A stretch of 64,000 nt of DNA from Bacteroides faecis MAJ27 (GTDB lineage: Bacteria > Bacteroidota > Bacteroidia > Bacteroidales > Bacteroidaceae). Position numbers and translations under genes: made by a program. The stretch is from contig NZ_FNNN01000016.1 of assembly GCF_900106755.1 (NCBI RefSeq), positions 1 to 64,000 of the forward strand, read 5' to 3'. The notes beneath the pieces were generated by a model, which made no database searches, was not told where the DNA came from, and saw nothing but the letters and a program-made list of their open reading frames with translations. Of this stretch, positions 34,354 to 42,539 are shown piece after piece; within the stretch, counting starts at the first letter, position 1, and the number at the start of each line of letters is the position of its first letter.

Positions 34354-35514
34354 TTATAAACTTTCGACAAATCGCTTAAGTCTTTGAATTCCTTCTTTTA
34401 TTTTATAAATGTCTAATGTAAAGGCAATCCGGATAAAATCCTCGCAACAATCACCGTAAGTTATTCCAGGAACAACTGCCACCTGTTCTTTTTCTAAAAG
34501 GGCATATGCGAATTCCTCAGATTTTAATCCGGTAGATTTTATATTCAACATTGCATAAAAGGTCCCTTGTGGTGCATCGACTGTTATTGTTTTGATTTTG
34601 GCAACTTCTTCCAGTAAAACATTTCTGCGGAGAGTGAATTCCTCAATCATACCAGCCGAATATTTCTCCGAATTTCGTAGCGCTTCTATTGCTGCATACT
34701 GAGACGGTAATGGAGCACATGCGGCTATGTTCTCTTGAAACATTGTCATGGCTGATATTAATTCTGAAGGTGCAGCTACATAACCCAGACGCCATCCGGT
34801 CATACAGAATTCTTTTGACAGACTATTGATAACAACAGTGCGTTCCTTCATCTTGTCGCATGTAACAATACTTTTAAAATGAGCATTGTCATAAAGTAGG
34901 GTTTTGTATACCTCATCTGTTATTACTATCAAATCATTGTCAATAGCTATCTGTGCTATTTGTTGGATGGAATCATCAGAGATTATCTTCCCGGAAGGGT
35001 TGCTGGGTGTATTTAAAATAATAGCTTTTGTTTTAGGAGTGATTGCCTTCCTTATATTTTCTATAGATATCGATAAGTCATTGGTGCTGACAGGAGCTGT
35101 GATAATGGGTTCTCCACTGCACATACATACCATCTGTACATAGTTTATCCAGTATGGAGCTGGTATAATGACTTCATCCCCTCTGTTTAGAATGGCTAGC
35201 AGGGTTAAATATAATCCTTCCATTCCCCCAACTGTAACCATAATCTCATTTGTCGGGTTGTATTCTATATTATATTGTAACTTGTATCTGGAAGATATTA
35301 TTTCTCTTAATTCTAATAATCCGGCATTAGGGGAGTATCTTGTACGACCTTCCAGTATCGCTTTACAACCAGCTTCTTTTATTTTATCGTGTGGATGTAT
35401 ATCCGGGTCTCCCAATGTGAAGTCTATAACATTGTCATAATTTTGAGCCAAGTTAAATAGACGCCTTGTCAGGGAAGGGGATATAGATTTTGTTATTTCT
35501 GATAATTTTATCAT
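34354..35514 (-). CDS. Class I/II PLP-dependent aminotransferase
   Basis: A 386-residue fold-type I aminotransferase of the aspartate aminotransferase-like group: GGMEGLYLTLLAILNRGDEVIIPAPYW, NTPSNPSGKIIS, ITDEVY, and the PLP Lys in SLSKEFCMTGWRLGY near residue 233. The substrate is likely an amino acid or keto acid. It lies 1 nt after the DegT gene and 1 nt before the ATP-grasp gene. It may supply the amino acid that the ligase uses; this is inference. Confidence 0.85.
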   Translation of the reverse strand: MIKLSEITKSISPSLTRRLFNLAQNYDNVIDFTLGDPDIHPHDKIKEAGCKAILEGRTRYSPNAGLLELREIISSRYKLQYNIEYNPTNEIMVTVGGMEGLYLTLLAILNRGDEVIIPAPYWINYVQMVCMCSGEPIITAPVSTNDLSISIENIRKAITPKTKAIILNTPSNPSGKIISDDSIQQIAQIAIDNDLIVITDEVYKTLLYDNAHFKSIVTCDKMKERTVVINSLSKEFCMTGWRLGYVAAPSELISAMTMFQENIAACAPLPSQYAAIEALRNSEKYSAGMIEEFTLRRNVLLEEVAKIKTITVDAPQGTFYAMLNIKSTGLKSEEFAYALLEKEQVAVVPGITYGDCCEDFIRIAFTLDIYKIKEGIQRLKRFVESL

Positions 35515-35515
35515 A

Positions 35516-36625
35516 CTATTTCTTTATAATTTGGAGGATATACTCAACTTCATTTTCACTTAAAGCATGGTGCATTGGCAAGCAGATGACCCTATTAGCC
35601 ATTTGGGTTGCTATTGGGAGGTTTTCAGGGTTAGCAGATTCTAATCCGCGATAAGTTGAGAATGTACTGATTAATGGGTAGAAATAACGGCGCCCGAATA
35701 CATTGTGTTCCTTCATTTTAAAATAAAGCTCATCACGTGTCATTCCATATTCTTCAGCATCTATAAAAATCGGGAAATAAGAATAATTGTGGCGTACTCC
35801 TGGTATATCATTGAAAAAGGTTATCCCTTTTATGTCTTGAAGTTCTTCTCTATATCTTATAGCTACTTTACGGCGAGAACTTATTGCACTGTCTACTTGC
35901 TTGAGGTTAAGCAGACCATATGCAGCGCGCACTTCATCTACTTTACTATTGATACCGGGGGCTACAACTTCCGTTTCACTGGCAAAACCAAAGTTCTTCA
36001 GATAGTCGATGCGCTTTTTAGTCTGCTCGTCATGGACAACTAATGCTCCGCCTTCCAGAGTATTGTAGACTTTCGTTGCATGAAAGCTCAAGGTAGCCAT
36101 ATCTCCAAAGTTTAAAACGCTTTCTCCGTTTATTTCTACTCCAAAGGCATGAGCTGCATCATATATGACTTTTAACCCATATTTATTGGCAATTTCTTGA
36201 ATCTCTTTCGTTTTACAAGGCTTCCCGTAGACATGTACAGGCATGATGGCTGTAGTCCTGGGAGTAATGGCTGCTTCTATTTTAGCAGGATCCAGATTGC
36301 ATGTTTCTGGTTCAATATCCACAAAAACAGGTTTGATTCCATTCCACCAAAGAGAATGCGTTGTTGCCACGAAGCTAAAAGGAGTAGTTATCACTTCACC
36401 GGTAATTCTCATTGCTTGTAAAGCGGTTATTAGAGGTAGAGTACCGTTCGTAAATAAACTGAGATAGGGAACTTTAAGATATTTAGCTAATTCCTCTTCT
36501 AGCTTTTGGTGGAAGTTGCCATTATTTGTCAGCATTTTGCTTTCCCATATTTCTTTTAATAAGAAAGTAAAATCTTCCAAAGGAGGCAGTAGGGGGGAAG
36601 TCACATATATAGGTTTATCTATCAT
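35516..36625 (-). CDS. DegT/DnrJ/EryC1 family sugar aminotransferase
   Basis: A 369-residue PLP enzyme that aminates nucleotide-bound keto sugars. Motifs: SLFTNGTLPLITALQAM, TTPFSFVATTHS, IYDAAHAFGV, and the PLP Lys in SFHATKVYNTLEGGALVV near residue 183. The short TTKxxN-type region with FHATK is typical of 4-aminotransferases acting on 4-keto-6-deoxy sugars. No 4,6-dehydratase gene lies in the window, so the keto sugar must come from elsewhere (for example dTDP-sugar genes). First gene of the minus-strand operon; promoter box at 36744-36751. Confidence 0.88.
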   Translation of the reverse strand: MIDKPIYVTSPLLPPLEDFTFLLKEIWESKMLTNNGNFHQKLEEELAKYLKVPYLSLFTNGTLPLITALQAMRITGEVITTPFSFVATTHSLWWNGIKPVFVDIEPETCNLDPAKIEAAITPRTTAIMPVHVYGKPCKTKEIQEIANKYGLKVIYDAAHAFGVEINGESVLNFGDMATLSFHATKVYNTLEGGALVVHDEQTKKRIDYLKNFGFASETEVVAPGINSKVDEVRAAYGLLNLKQVDSAISSRRKVAIRYREELQDIKGITFFNDIPGVRHNYSYFPIFIDAEEYGMTRDELYFKMKEHNVFGRRYFYPLISTFSTYRGLESANPENLPIATQMANRVICLPMHHALSENEVEYILQIIKK

Positions 36626-36743
36626 TGTAATTATGGATATTATTGGTCTATATAATAGTTATTTAGGTTAATGACGTTATTGTCTTTATCTACATTAAAA
36701 CTGGATGTTAGCTCAAATTTAATGATTTAAGACTTAAATTTCA

Positions 36744-36751
36744 CAAAGATA
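36744..36751 (-). promoter_or_regulatory. Promoter -7 box of amino-sugar operon
   Basis: Minus strand TATCTTTG; predicted leader of about 110 nt before the DegT ATG at 36625. Confidence 0.55.
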
Positions 36752-36803
36752 GATAGATTCCAATATTTATCAAAATATATGTTTGGAATTTATCTAACTA
36801 TTG

Positions 36804-36834
36804 TTGTATTGGAATTCTAACTGTCGTATCTTTG
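36804..36834 (+). promoter_or_regulatory. GT14 gene promoter
   Basis: TTG at 36804-36806, 20-nt spacer, TATCTTTG at 36827-36834. The predicted start near 36841 falls after the first in-frame ATG (36836), supporting the ATG at 36869. Confidence 0.6.
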
Positions 36835-36868
36835 CATGAGAATGAACTTATTTAATGATGTGAAGCTA

Positions 36869-37747
36869 ATGAGACATGCTTTTTTGATTCTGGCCCATAA
36901 TGAATTTCAAATATTGAGGATACTTCTTTCTATGCTTGATGATGAGAGGAATGATATATATCTGCATATTGATAAAAAAGTCGTACTCGGATCTTTAGAA
37001 CAAGATTTATTTCGGCTTGCAAAAGCTCGTCTTTTTGTACTTGAGCAACGTCTTGACGTAAGATGGGGTGATATTAGTGTGGTAAAGGCTGAACTGTTGT
37101 TACTTGAGACAGCCAGTATGAAAGGCCCTTATGATTATTATCATTTGTTGTCAGGAGTCGATTTGCCGATAAAGTCACAGGACTATATCCATCATTTCTT
37201 CGAGAAAAATAAGGGGTATGAGTTTGTTCCTTACTCTTGTGGTGAGGCTAATTTAAAAGATCTCGAAAGAAAGGTTTTTAAATATCATTTGTTCTGTCGT
37301 TATTATAAGATTCCACCTCGTATTTTAAAAAAGCAGGTACAATCTCTTCGGATAAACTTTTTAAAGTTGCAGGATTTCTTCCATTATAACCGCCCTAAAG
37401 AAATTGAATTTAAAAAGGGTTCCAATTGGGTTAGTATTACGCATGAGTTGTTAACTATTATATTAGCCCAAAAGTCTTTTATTTTAAGGCGTTTTAAAAA
37501 TGTTTGCTGTGGTGACGAAATATTCCTTCAATCTATATTGTGGAACTCAGAAAGGCGGAGTCATATTTATTCTGGTAGTGAGCAGTTGAATGCCGGACTT
37601 CGTGCAATTGATTGGGAACGGGGGAATCCTTATGTTTGGAAAATGGAGGATTTGCAATATTTATTAGAAACAGAGCATTTGTTTGCTCGAAAATTTGATT
37701 CGCAGAATATGGATGTTGTGATCAAAATAAGGGAGCTTTTTTCTTGA
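36869..37747 (+). CDS. GT14 family (core-2/I-branching-like) glycosyltransferase
   Basis: A 292-residue beta-1,6-N-acetylglucosaminyltransferase-like protein. It begins MRHAFLILAHNEFQILRILLSML with YLHIDKK, continues with RWGDISVVKAELLLLETA and YDYYHLLSGVDLPIKSQDYI, all typical of the GT14/branch family, and SNWVSITHELL with CCGDEIFLQSIL. Earlier in-frame starts at 36836 and 36842 lie at or before the predicted transcript start, and relatives begin with M-K/R-H-A-F, so 36869 is chosen. No signal or membrane segment. Sugar unknown, possibly GlcNAc or xylose. Confidence 0.85.
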   Translation: MRHAFLILAHNEFQILRILLSMLDDERNDIYLHIDKKVVLGSLEQDLFRLAKARLFVLEQRLDVRWGDISVVKAELLLLETASMKGPYDYYHLLSGVDLPIKSQDYIHHFFEKNKGYEFVPYSCGEANLKDLERKVFKYHLFCRYYKIPPRILKKQVQSLRINFLKLQDFFHYNRPKEIEFKKGSNWVSITHELLTIILAQKSFILRRFKNVCCGDEIFLQSILWNSERRSHIYSGSEQLNAGLRAIDWERGNPYVWKMEDLQYLLETEHLFARKFDSQNMDVVIKIRELFS

Positions 37748-37848
37748 ATGTATAAAGTTATGTGTGGTGGTAACTCATGAAGATGAGTGGAGATATTGCA
37801 ACTTAGATATCATTCTATGATTTAATCTAATGGAGAAGTGATATTGTT

Positions 37849-37856
37849 TATTTTTG
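37849..37856 (+). promoter_or_regulatory. Promoter -7 box of gtrAB-like operon
   Basis: TATTTTTG; predicted start near 37863, downstream of a possible GTG start at 37838, which argues for the internal ATG at 37964. Confidence 0.45.
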
Positions 37857-37963
37857 TATATTTAGTTATACTTTTTTGCTGGTCTTATATATTATTTATA
37901 ATATTGTACCGTTTTATAAGTCTCCTGTGGGTAGTTGGATCAAAATCGATAAAAGAGTATTGG

Positions 37964-38347
37964 ATGATGTCTGTTTTTAATAAACGTAGAGAATTTTTTC
38001 GTTTCATATTGGTTGGTGTTCTGGCAACTGCTACTCATTATGGCATTTATTTCTTTTTATGTGTACTGATGTTACCGGCTATTGCATATACTATTGGTTA
38101 TGCTATTAGTTTCATTCTGAATTTTTACTTGTCTAATATCTTCACCTTTAATACTAAGCCTACTGTTAGGAAAGGAATAGGGTTTGGTATCAGTCATTTT
38201 ATCAATTATTTGTTGCATATCGGACTATTGTCACTATTTATATGGATCGGAGTTCCGGAGAGATGGGCGCCTCTTCCTGTGTTTGCATTAGTGGTACCGG
38301 TTAATTTTCTTCTTGTTCGTTTTGTTCTAAAATCTAAAAAGATATGA
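37964..38347 (+). CDS. GtrA family membrane protein
   Basis: A 127-residue protein with four predicted membrane helices, of the GtrA family thought to flip undecaprenyl-phosphate-linked glucose across the inner membrane. Pattern: FFRFILVGVLATATHYGIYF, YTIGYAISFILNFYLSNIFTF, VVPVNFLLVRFVL. An upstream GTG at 37838 would add 42 hydrophobic residues but appears to precede the promoter; the ATG at 37964 gives normal length and resembles the second GtrA in the window (54826). It overlaps the next gene by 4 nt (ATGA). Confidence 0.8.
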   Translation: MMSVFNKRREFFRFILVGVLATATHYGIYFFLCVLMLPAIAYTIGYAISFILNFYLSNIFTFNTKPTVRKGIGFGISHFINYLLHIGLLSLFIWIGVPERWAPLPVFALVVPVNFLLVRFVLKSKKI

Positions 38348-39279
38348 GTAAAGTTAGTGTTTTAATACCTGCATACAACGAGGAACTCTCTCTTCCGGAG
38401 CTCTATTCGAAGCTAAAAGAAATGATGGATTCTTATGCAGAATATGAGTGGGAGATTTTGTTTGTCAATGATGGCAGTCATGATAAAACATTGGAAGTTA
38501 TTAAATTTTTGAGGTCACAGGATGAGAGAATTAATTTTGTTGACCTGTCTCGCAATTTTGGAAAAGAAGTAGCAATGCTGGCTGGTTTCGATTATGCTAC
38601 GGGCGATTGCCTGGTGATTATGGATGCTGACCTGCAGCATCCTCCTCACTTAATTCCTGAAATGTTGAAATATTGGGAAGAAGGGTATGACGATGTATAT
38701 GCAAAACGAATAACCAGAGGCAAGGAGAGTTTGATGCGTAAGTATCTGTCTTTGCTATTCTATAAGCTATTGCAGAAAACGACCCGTGTGGAGATTCTCC
38801 CGAATGTCGGTGACTTCAGGCTGCTAGATCGTTGTTGTATAAACGCTTTGAAACAGCTGCGTGAGAGCCAGAGATATACTAAAGGTATGTATTGCTGGAT
38901 TGGATTTCGTAAGAAAGAGATCAAATTCGAGCAAGAAGATCGTATTGCCGGTACATCTTCGTTTAACTTTTTCAGCCTTCTGAGTTTGGCTGTGGAAGGG
39001 GTGACCTCCTTTACTGTAGCTCCTTTGCGTATTTCTACTTTTGCTGGAATTATAGTTTCTCTGGTTGCTTTCATATACATGTGTTTCATCATGTTTAAAA
39101 CATTGATATGGGGTGAAGTAGTACAAGGTTTTCCTACTTTGATGGTTGTGATTCTTTTTTTAGGCGGGATACAATTGTTGTCTTTGGGAGTTATTGGGGA
39201 GTATATAGGACGCATTTTCAATGAAACAAAAAATCGTCCTACTTACATTGCAAGAGAATATAATGGTGTGAAACAATAG
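38344..39279 (+). CDS. GtrB-like bactoprenol glycosyltransferase (GT2)
   Basis: A 311-residue dolichol-phosphate-mannose-synthase-like enzyme: VSVLIPAYNEELSLPELY, VNDGSHDKTLEV, MDADLQHPPHLIPEM, then two C-terminal membrane helices at about 225-280 and the VIGEYIGRIFNETKNRPTY tail. It loads a sugar, usually glucose, onto undecaprenyl phosphate on the cytoplasmic face. Start codon overlaps the stop of GtrA. With GtrA and the next membrane protein it forms a complete LPS/O-antigen side-branch glucosylation set. Confidence 0.88.
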   Translation: MSKVSVLIPAYNEELSLPELYSKLKEMMDSYAEYEWEILFVNDGSHDKTLEVIKFLRSQDERINFVDLSRNFGKEVAMLAGFDYATGDCLVIMDADLQHPPHLIPEMLKYWEEGYDDVYAKRITRGKESLMRKYLSLLFYKLLQKTTRVEILPNVGDFRLLDRCCINALKQLRESQRYTKGMYCWIGFRKKEIKFEQEDRIAGTSSFNFFSLLSLAVEGVTSFTVAPLRISTFAGIIVSLVAFIYMCFIMFKTLIWGEVVQGFPTLMVVILFLGGIQLLSLGVIGEYIGRIFNETKNRPTYIAREYNGVKQ

Positions 39280-39287
39280 CTAAGATT

Positions 39288-40619
39288 ATGAATGAAAAAA
39301 CAGCACAGATCGGTATTGGGGTATTTTTGTTGATAATAGGAGGTTTATTTTACCTGATGAATATGTACACTCCAATATGCGGAGACGATTATCTTTATTC
39401 ATTCTATTTGACTCCTGTGGCAGCTAAGTCTTTCTTTGAAGGTGCATCGATAGGATTTGAGCAGAAGATATCATCGTTTGCCGATGTTATGTTTTCGCAA
39501 TATAATCACTATTTTTATGTGAATGGACGTACCATTCCTCATATTCTCGAGCAGTCGTTTGCCGGACTTTGGGGGGAGGATTGCTTTAATTTAATCAATA
39601 CATTCTTTTTCCTGCTACTTAATATGTTGGTCATATGGATTTCCGGTAAAAGAAATCTGAACAAATACGGCTACTGGGTTGTCGCTGTCTTTTTCATATG
39701 GTTTTTGTTACCTTGTCCGGTTGATCTTTTTCTGCTGATGAGTGGTGCTCTCAATTATACTTGGAGCGCTGTTTTTTGCTTGTTTTTTCTTCTAGTTTAT
39801 AATAAGGTGCGACAAGTGGAAAGGGTGAATTGGGGAGTTGCTTTTCTTCTTTTTTTGCTGGGCGTCATTTCTGGTTGGACACATGAATCTTTGGTTGTGG
39901 GCATTTCCGGGGCTTTGTTCATTATTTATTGTGTGCAATATAATAAGAGGAGGCCTAAATCACCTGAAGTGATTTTGGTTGTCGGCTTCTGGCTTGGGAC
40001 TGTGTTATTGTGTTTATCGCCTGCTGCTCGCGGACGTGCGTCGTTTGATCATCCTTCGATCTGGGAAACCTTCTTATTGATAATTGGTGAGCTTCGGACA
40101 TTCTATGTTCTTCTGTTTTTGTTGGTATGTACTTTTTTTCGTGAAAAGAGAAACGGTAATCATCATACCCTGAAAAAGTTTTTCTATGATAATCAACTCT
40201 ATTTTTATATAATCTTTATTGAATTTGTTTTTAGTCTGGTTATAGGATTTCGAAATGTCCGGCAATTATTTGGAATAGAGCTGTTTTCTGTTGTGATTTT
40301 AATCAAGCTGATCAGTGAGCAGACTTCTTTTAATACAGTCTGGTGTAGAAGTATATCAATTGTGGCAGCAAGTGTGATCATTTTGCATATGGCATTTGTC
40401 ATTCCATGCGCAAAACGTTCTCATGCACAATTTCAGGATATAGTGACTACTTATCTTCACTCGGAAGATGGTGTTGTTTCTTTCAAACATGAGGAGTTTC
40501 CCTGTTTGGTAGATCCCTATGTTTGGAGATTTGGAGGATATGTGGGCTGGGAAGCTTTTTGTATTTCTGTCTATTATACGGGAGATAAAAAGCCAATGAA
40601 AGCTTTGTTGATTGATTAG
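39288..40619 (+). CDS. Polytopic membrane glycosyltransferase, GtrC-like (DUF6056 type)
   Basis: A 443-residue protein with about ten predicted membrane helices. After the first helix comes YTPICGDDYLYSFYL, with the acidic GDDY motif typical of the first periplasmic loop of GT-C enzymes and of the DUF6056 family; VNGRTIPH and GWTHESLVVG follow. The position 8 nt after gtrB is where a serotype-specific transferase (GtrC) is expected. It would move the lipid-linked sugar onto the LPS in the periplasm. No close named relative is recognised. Confidence 0.7.
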   Translation: MNEKTAQIGIGVFLLIIGGLFYLMNMYTPICGDDYLYSFYLTPVAAKSFFEGASIGFEQKISSFADVMFSQYNHYFYVNGRTIPHILEQSFAGLWGEDCFNLINTFFFLLLNMLVIWISGKRNLNKYGYWVVAVFFIWFLLPCPVDLFLLMSGALNYTWSAVFCLFFLLVYNKVRQVERVNWGVAFLLFLLGVISGWTHESLVVGISGALFIIYCVQYNKRRPKSPEVILVVGFWLGTVLLCLSPAARGRASFDHPSIWETFLLIIGELRTFYVLLFLLVCTFFREKRNGNHHTLKKFFYDNQLYFYIIFIEFVFSLVIGFRNVRQLFGIELFSVVILIKLISEQTSFNTVWCRSISIVAASVIILHMAFVIPCAKRSHAQFQDIVTTYLHSEDGVVSFKHEEFPCLVDPYVWRFGGYVGWEAFCISVYYTGDKKPMKALLID

Positions 40620-40712
40620 TATTCATTTGTGGTAATAAATGATTGTCTGTTAAGATGCTTTTAGATAGTAACATTTTTTGCTGTGTATAAAAATTGTAAA
40701 AAAAAGTAGGTT

Positions 40713-40746
40713 TTTGCGTGTGTTCATATCAATAGCTTTATATTTG
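40713..40746 (+). promoter_or_regulatory. Promoter of DUF5722 lipoprotein genes
   Basis: TTTG at 40713-40716, then TATATTTG at 40739-40746. It starts a two-gene unit with its own terminator at 44745-44776. Confidence 0.6.
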
Positions 40747-40781
40747 TACAATTAAACCTAAACCCCTTTACAGTTTTACTT

Positions 40782-42509
40782 ATGGAGCTATTGAAAAGTC
40801 ATTTTTTTAAAATGAGAAAGGCTTATATTGAGTCGTTTATTATTCTTTTGTTTCTGTCTTGCTGTCCTTTCATTGTTTCCTCATGTCATGAGGAGGAAAA
40901 AGAGGAGATATCTGACTCTCCCTTTGATGAAGAAGATATTCAGCATGAACAAGATCTGAATGCTTATCTGGGGAAAACCTATTCATGTAAAATTTCTCAA
41001 GTCTCGGCAATGGAATCTTCTGTTCGGATTATTGGTGAATATACAGGTGAAGGCAAATTCTTTTTAGGTGAGATTCCTCCTTATTTGGATATCATAGATG
41101 TGCAGAAGGCCCCTTATAAGGTAAAACTGACAGATTCATCTTTTGAAATTGAGTTAGAACGCTATGTAGAAAGGGACGGGACATTATATGACCGTCTTTT
41201 GTCAAAGTGGGCTATTTATAAAGAAGGGGTAGAAAGGGACCAGCTGGTTTCTCATGCGCATCAGGTGGATGAAATTCATGCGTTTCAGAATCTTCCGGCT
41301 ATCAAGCTAACTTCAAAGAAAGGGTTAGGAGGAATTATCCCTAACAAATATATCTCAGACTTTTCTGCATTGGATATAAGCAGTGCTACGATTAATGTTT
41401 GTATCACTCAGTTTATGCACCTGACGCCAAGAGCGGGAGATATTGCGCATACTTATGGCGGAAGAACCTATTATATGGATGAAGGTTACCTCAAGAGTTT
41501 GCTTGACGTTCCTCTTTTAGAGGCAGCCAAGCGGAATATTGCTGTTGCCGCCATTATTCTTGTCGAACCGGCAGCTAAATGTGCAGATCCTGATTTGGGA
41601 GCATTACTGCAACATCCGGATTATGAGAGAGGGGTTTATACAATGCCTAATATGACTACTCTGGAGTCAGTGAATTGTTATGCAGCGGCATTCGATTTTT
41701 TGGCTAAAAGATATTGTACACCGGATAATCGCTACGGGCGCATAGCTCATTGGATTATGCATAATGAGGTAGACGGATGTATAGACTGGACAAATATGGG
41801 AATAAAACCTCTTACAGTATTTACGGATACCTATATAAAATCGATGCGTATATGTTATAATATTGTACGCCAATATGATAAACAGGCGGAGGTTTTAGGT
41901 TCCTTTACTCATTCCTGGACACAGATAGCTAATGTGGGATGGTGGCTCTATACGAGCAAAGAAATCATTGATTTGTTGAATGTTTATAGTCGGGTAGAAG
42001 GAGACTTCCAGTGGGGTTTAGCTTATCATAGCTATTCTCAGGATTTGACGAATCCGTGTGTTTGGATTGACCCGAATGCAACGTTTTCTATGGATACTAA
42101 ATTTATTACGTTTAAGAATCTGGAAGTTCTGAGTAAGTGGGCGCTTACAAAAGAAAATAAATATAAAGGAACTGTGAAGCGCTCTGTCTGGCTTTCTGAG
42201 GCTGGAGTAAATTCTCCTACTTATTCGGATGAAGATTTTCAGAAGCAAGCGGCCAGTCTGGCTTTTGCCTGGAAGAAAATCAATGCATTGGAAGGGATTG
42301 ATGGGTTGCAATGGCATAATTGGTTTGATCATCCGGGAGATGGAGCTTGCTTCGGATTGCGTAAATACTTGGACGAATCTTACAAAGGGGAAGCTAAACC
42401 CGTTTGGGAAGTTTATCAAAAAGCAGGCACAAATGAAGAAGATGAATACTTCGAACAATTCTTACCTTTAATTGGAATTCCTGATTGGAATATCATTGAA
42501 AATTTTTAA
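40782..42509 (+). CDS. DUF5722 lipoprotein, predicted clan GH-A glycoside hydrolase
   Basis: A 575-residue lipoprotein (lipobox IVSSC; an internal ATG at 40812 is an alternative start with a shorter signal). A short N-terminal beta domain (about 55-150) precedes a TIM-barrel-like domain with LTSKKGLGGI and SATINVCITQFMHL. HWIMHNEVDG gives Glu329 in an NE context, and VWLSEAGVNSP gives Glu473; the pair is spaced as acid/base and nucleophile of clan GH-A. WHNWFDHPGDGACFGLRK follows near the end. The family has no established function as far as I know. Outer-membrane, probably surface exposed. It is paralogous to the next gene and lies at the edge of the LPS locus. Confidence 0.72.
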   Translation: MELLKSHFFKMRKAYIESFIILLFLSCCPFIVSSCHEEEKEEISDSPFDEEDIQHEQDLNAYLGKTYSCKISQVSAMESSVRIIGEYTGEGKFFLGEIPPYLDIIDVQKAPYKVKLTDSSFEIELERYVERDGTLYDRLLSKWAIYKEGVERDQLVSHAHQVDEIHAFQNLPAIKLTSKKGLGGIIPNKYISDFSALDISSATINVCITQFMHLTPRAGDIAHTYGGRTYYMDEGYLKSLLDVPLLEAAKRNIAVAAIILVEPAAKCADPDLGALLQHPDYERGVYTMPNMTTLESVNCYAAAFDFLAKRYCTPDNRYGRIAHWIMHNEVDGCIDWTNMGIKPLTVFTDTYIKSMRICYNIVRQYDKQAEVLGSFTHSWTQIANVGWWLYTSKEIIDLLNVYSRVEGDFQWGLAYHSYSQDLTNPCVWIDPNATFSMDTKFITFKNLEVLSKWALTKENKYKGTVKRSVWLSEAGVNSPTYSDEDFQKQAASLAFAWKKINALEGIDGLQWHNWFDHPGDGACFGLRKYLDESYKGEAKPVWEVYQKAGTNEEDEYFEQFLPLIGIPDWNIIENF

Positions 42510-42539
42510 TTAACGACATTATTAACTAAAACTGAAATT

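Noticed and set aside
37838..37963. GTG start extending GtrA by 42 residues
   Set aside because: A -7 box at 37849-37856 puts the transcript start after it, and the shorter form has normal family length. Not fully excluded.
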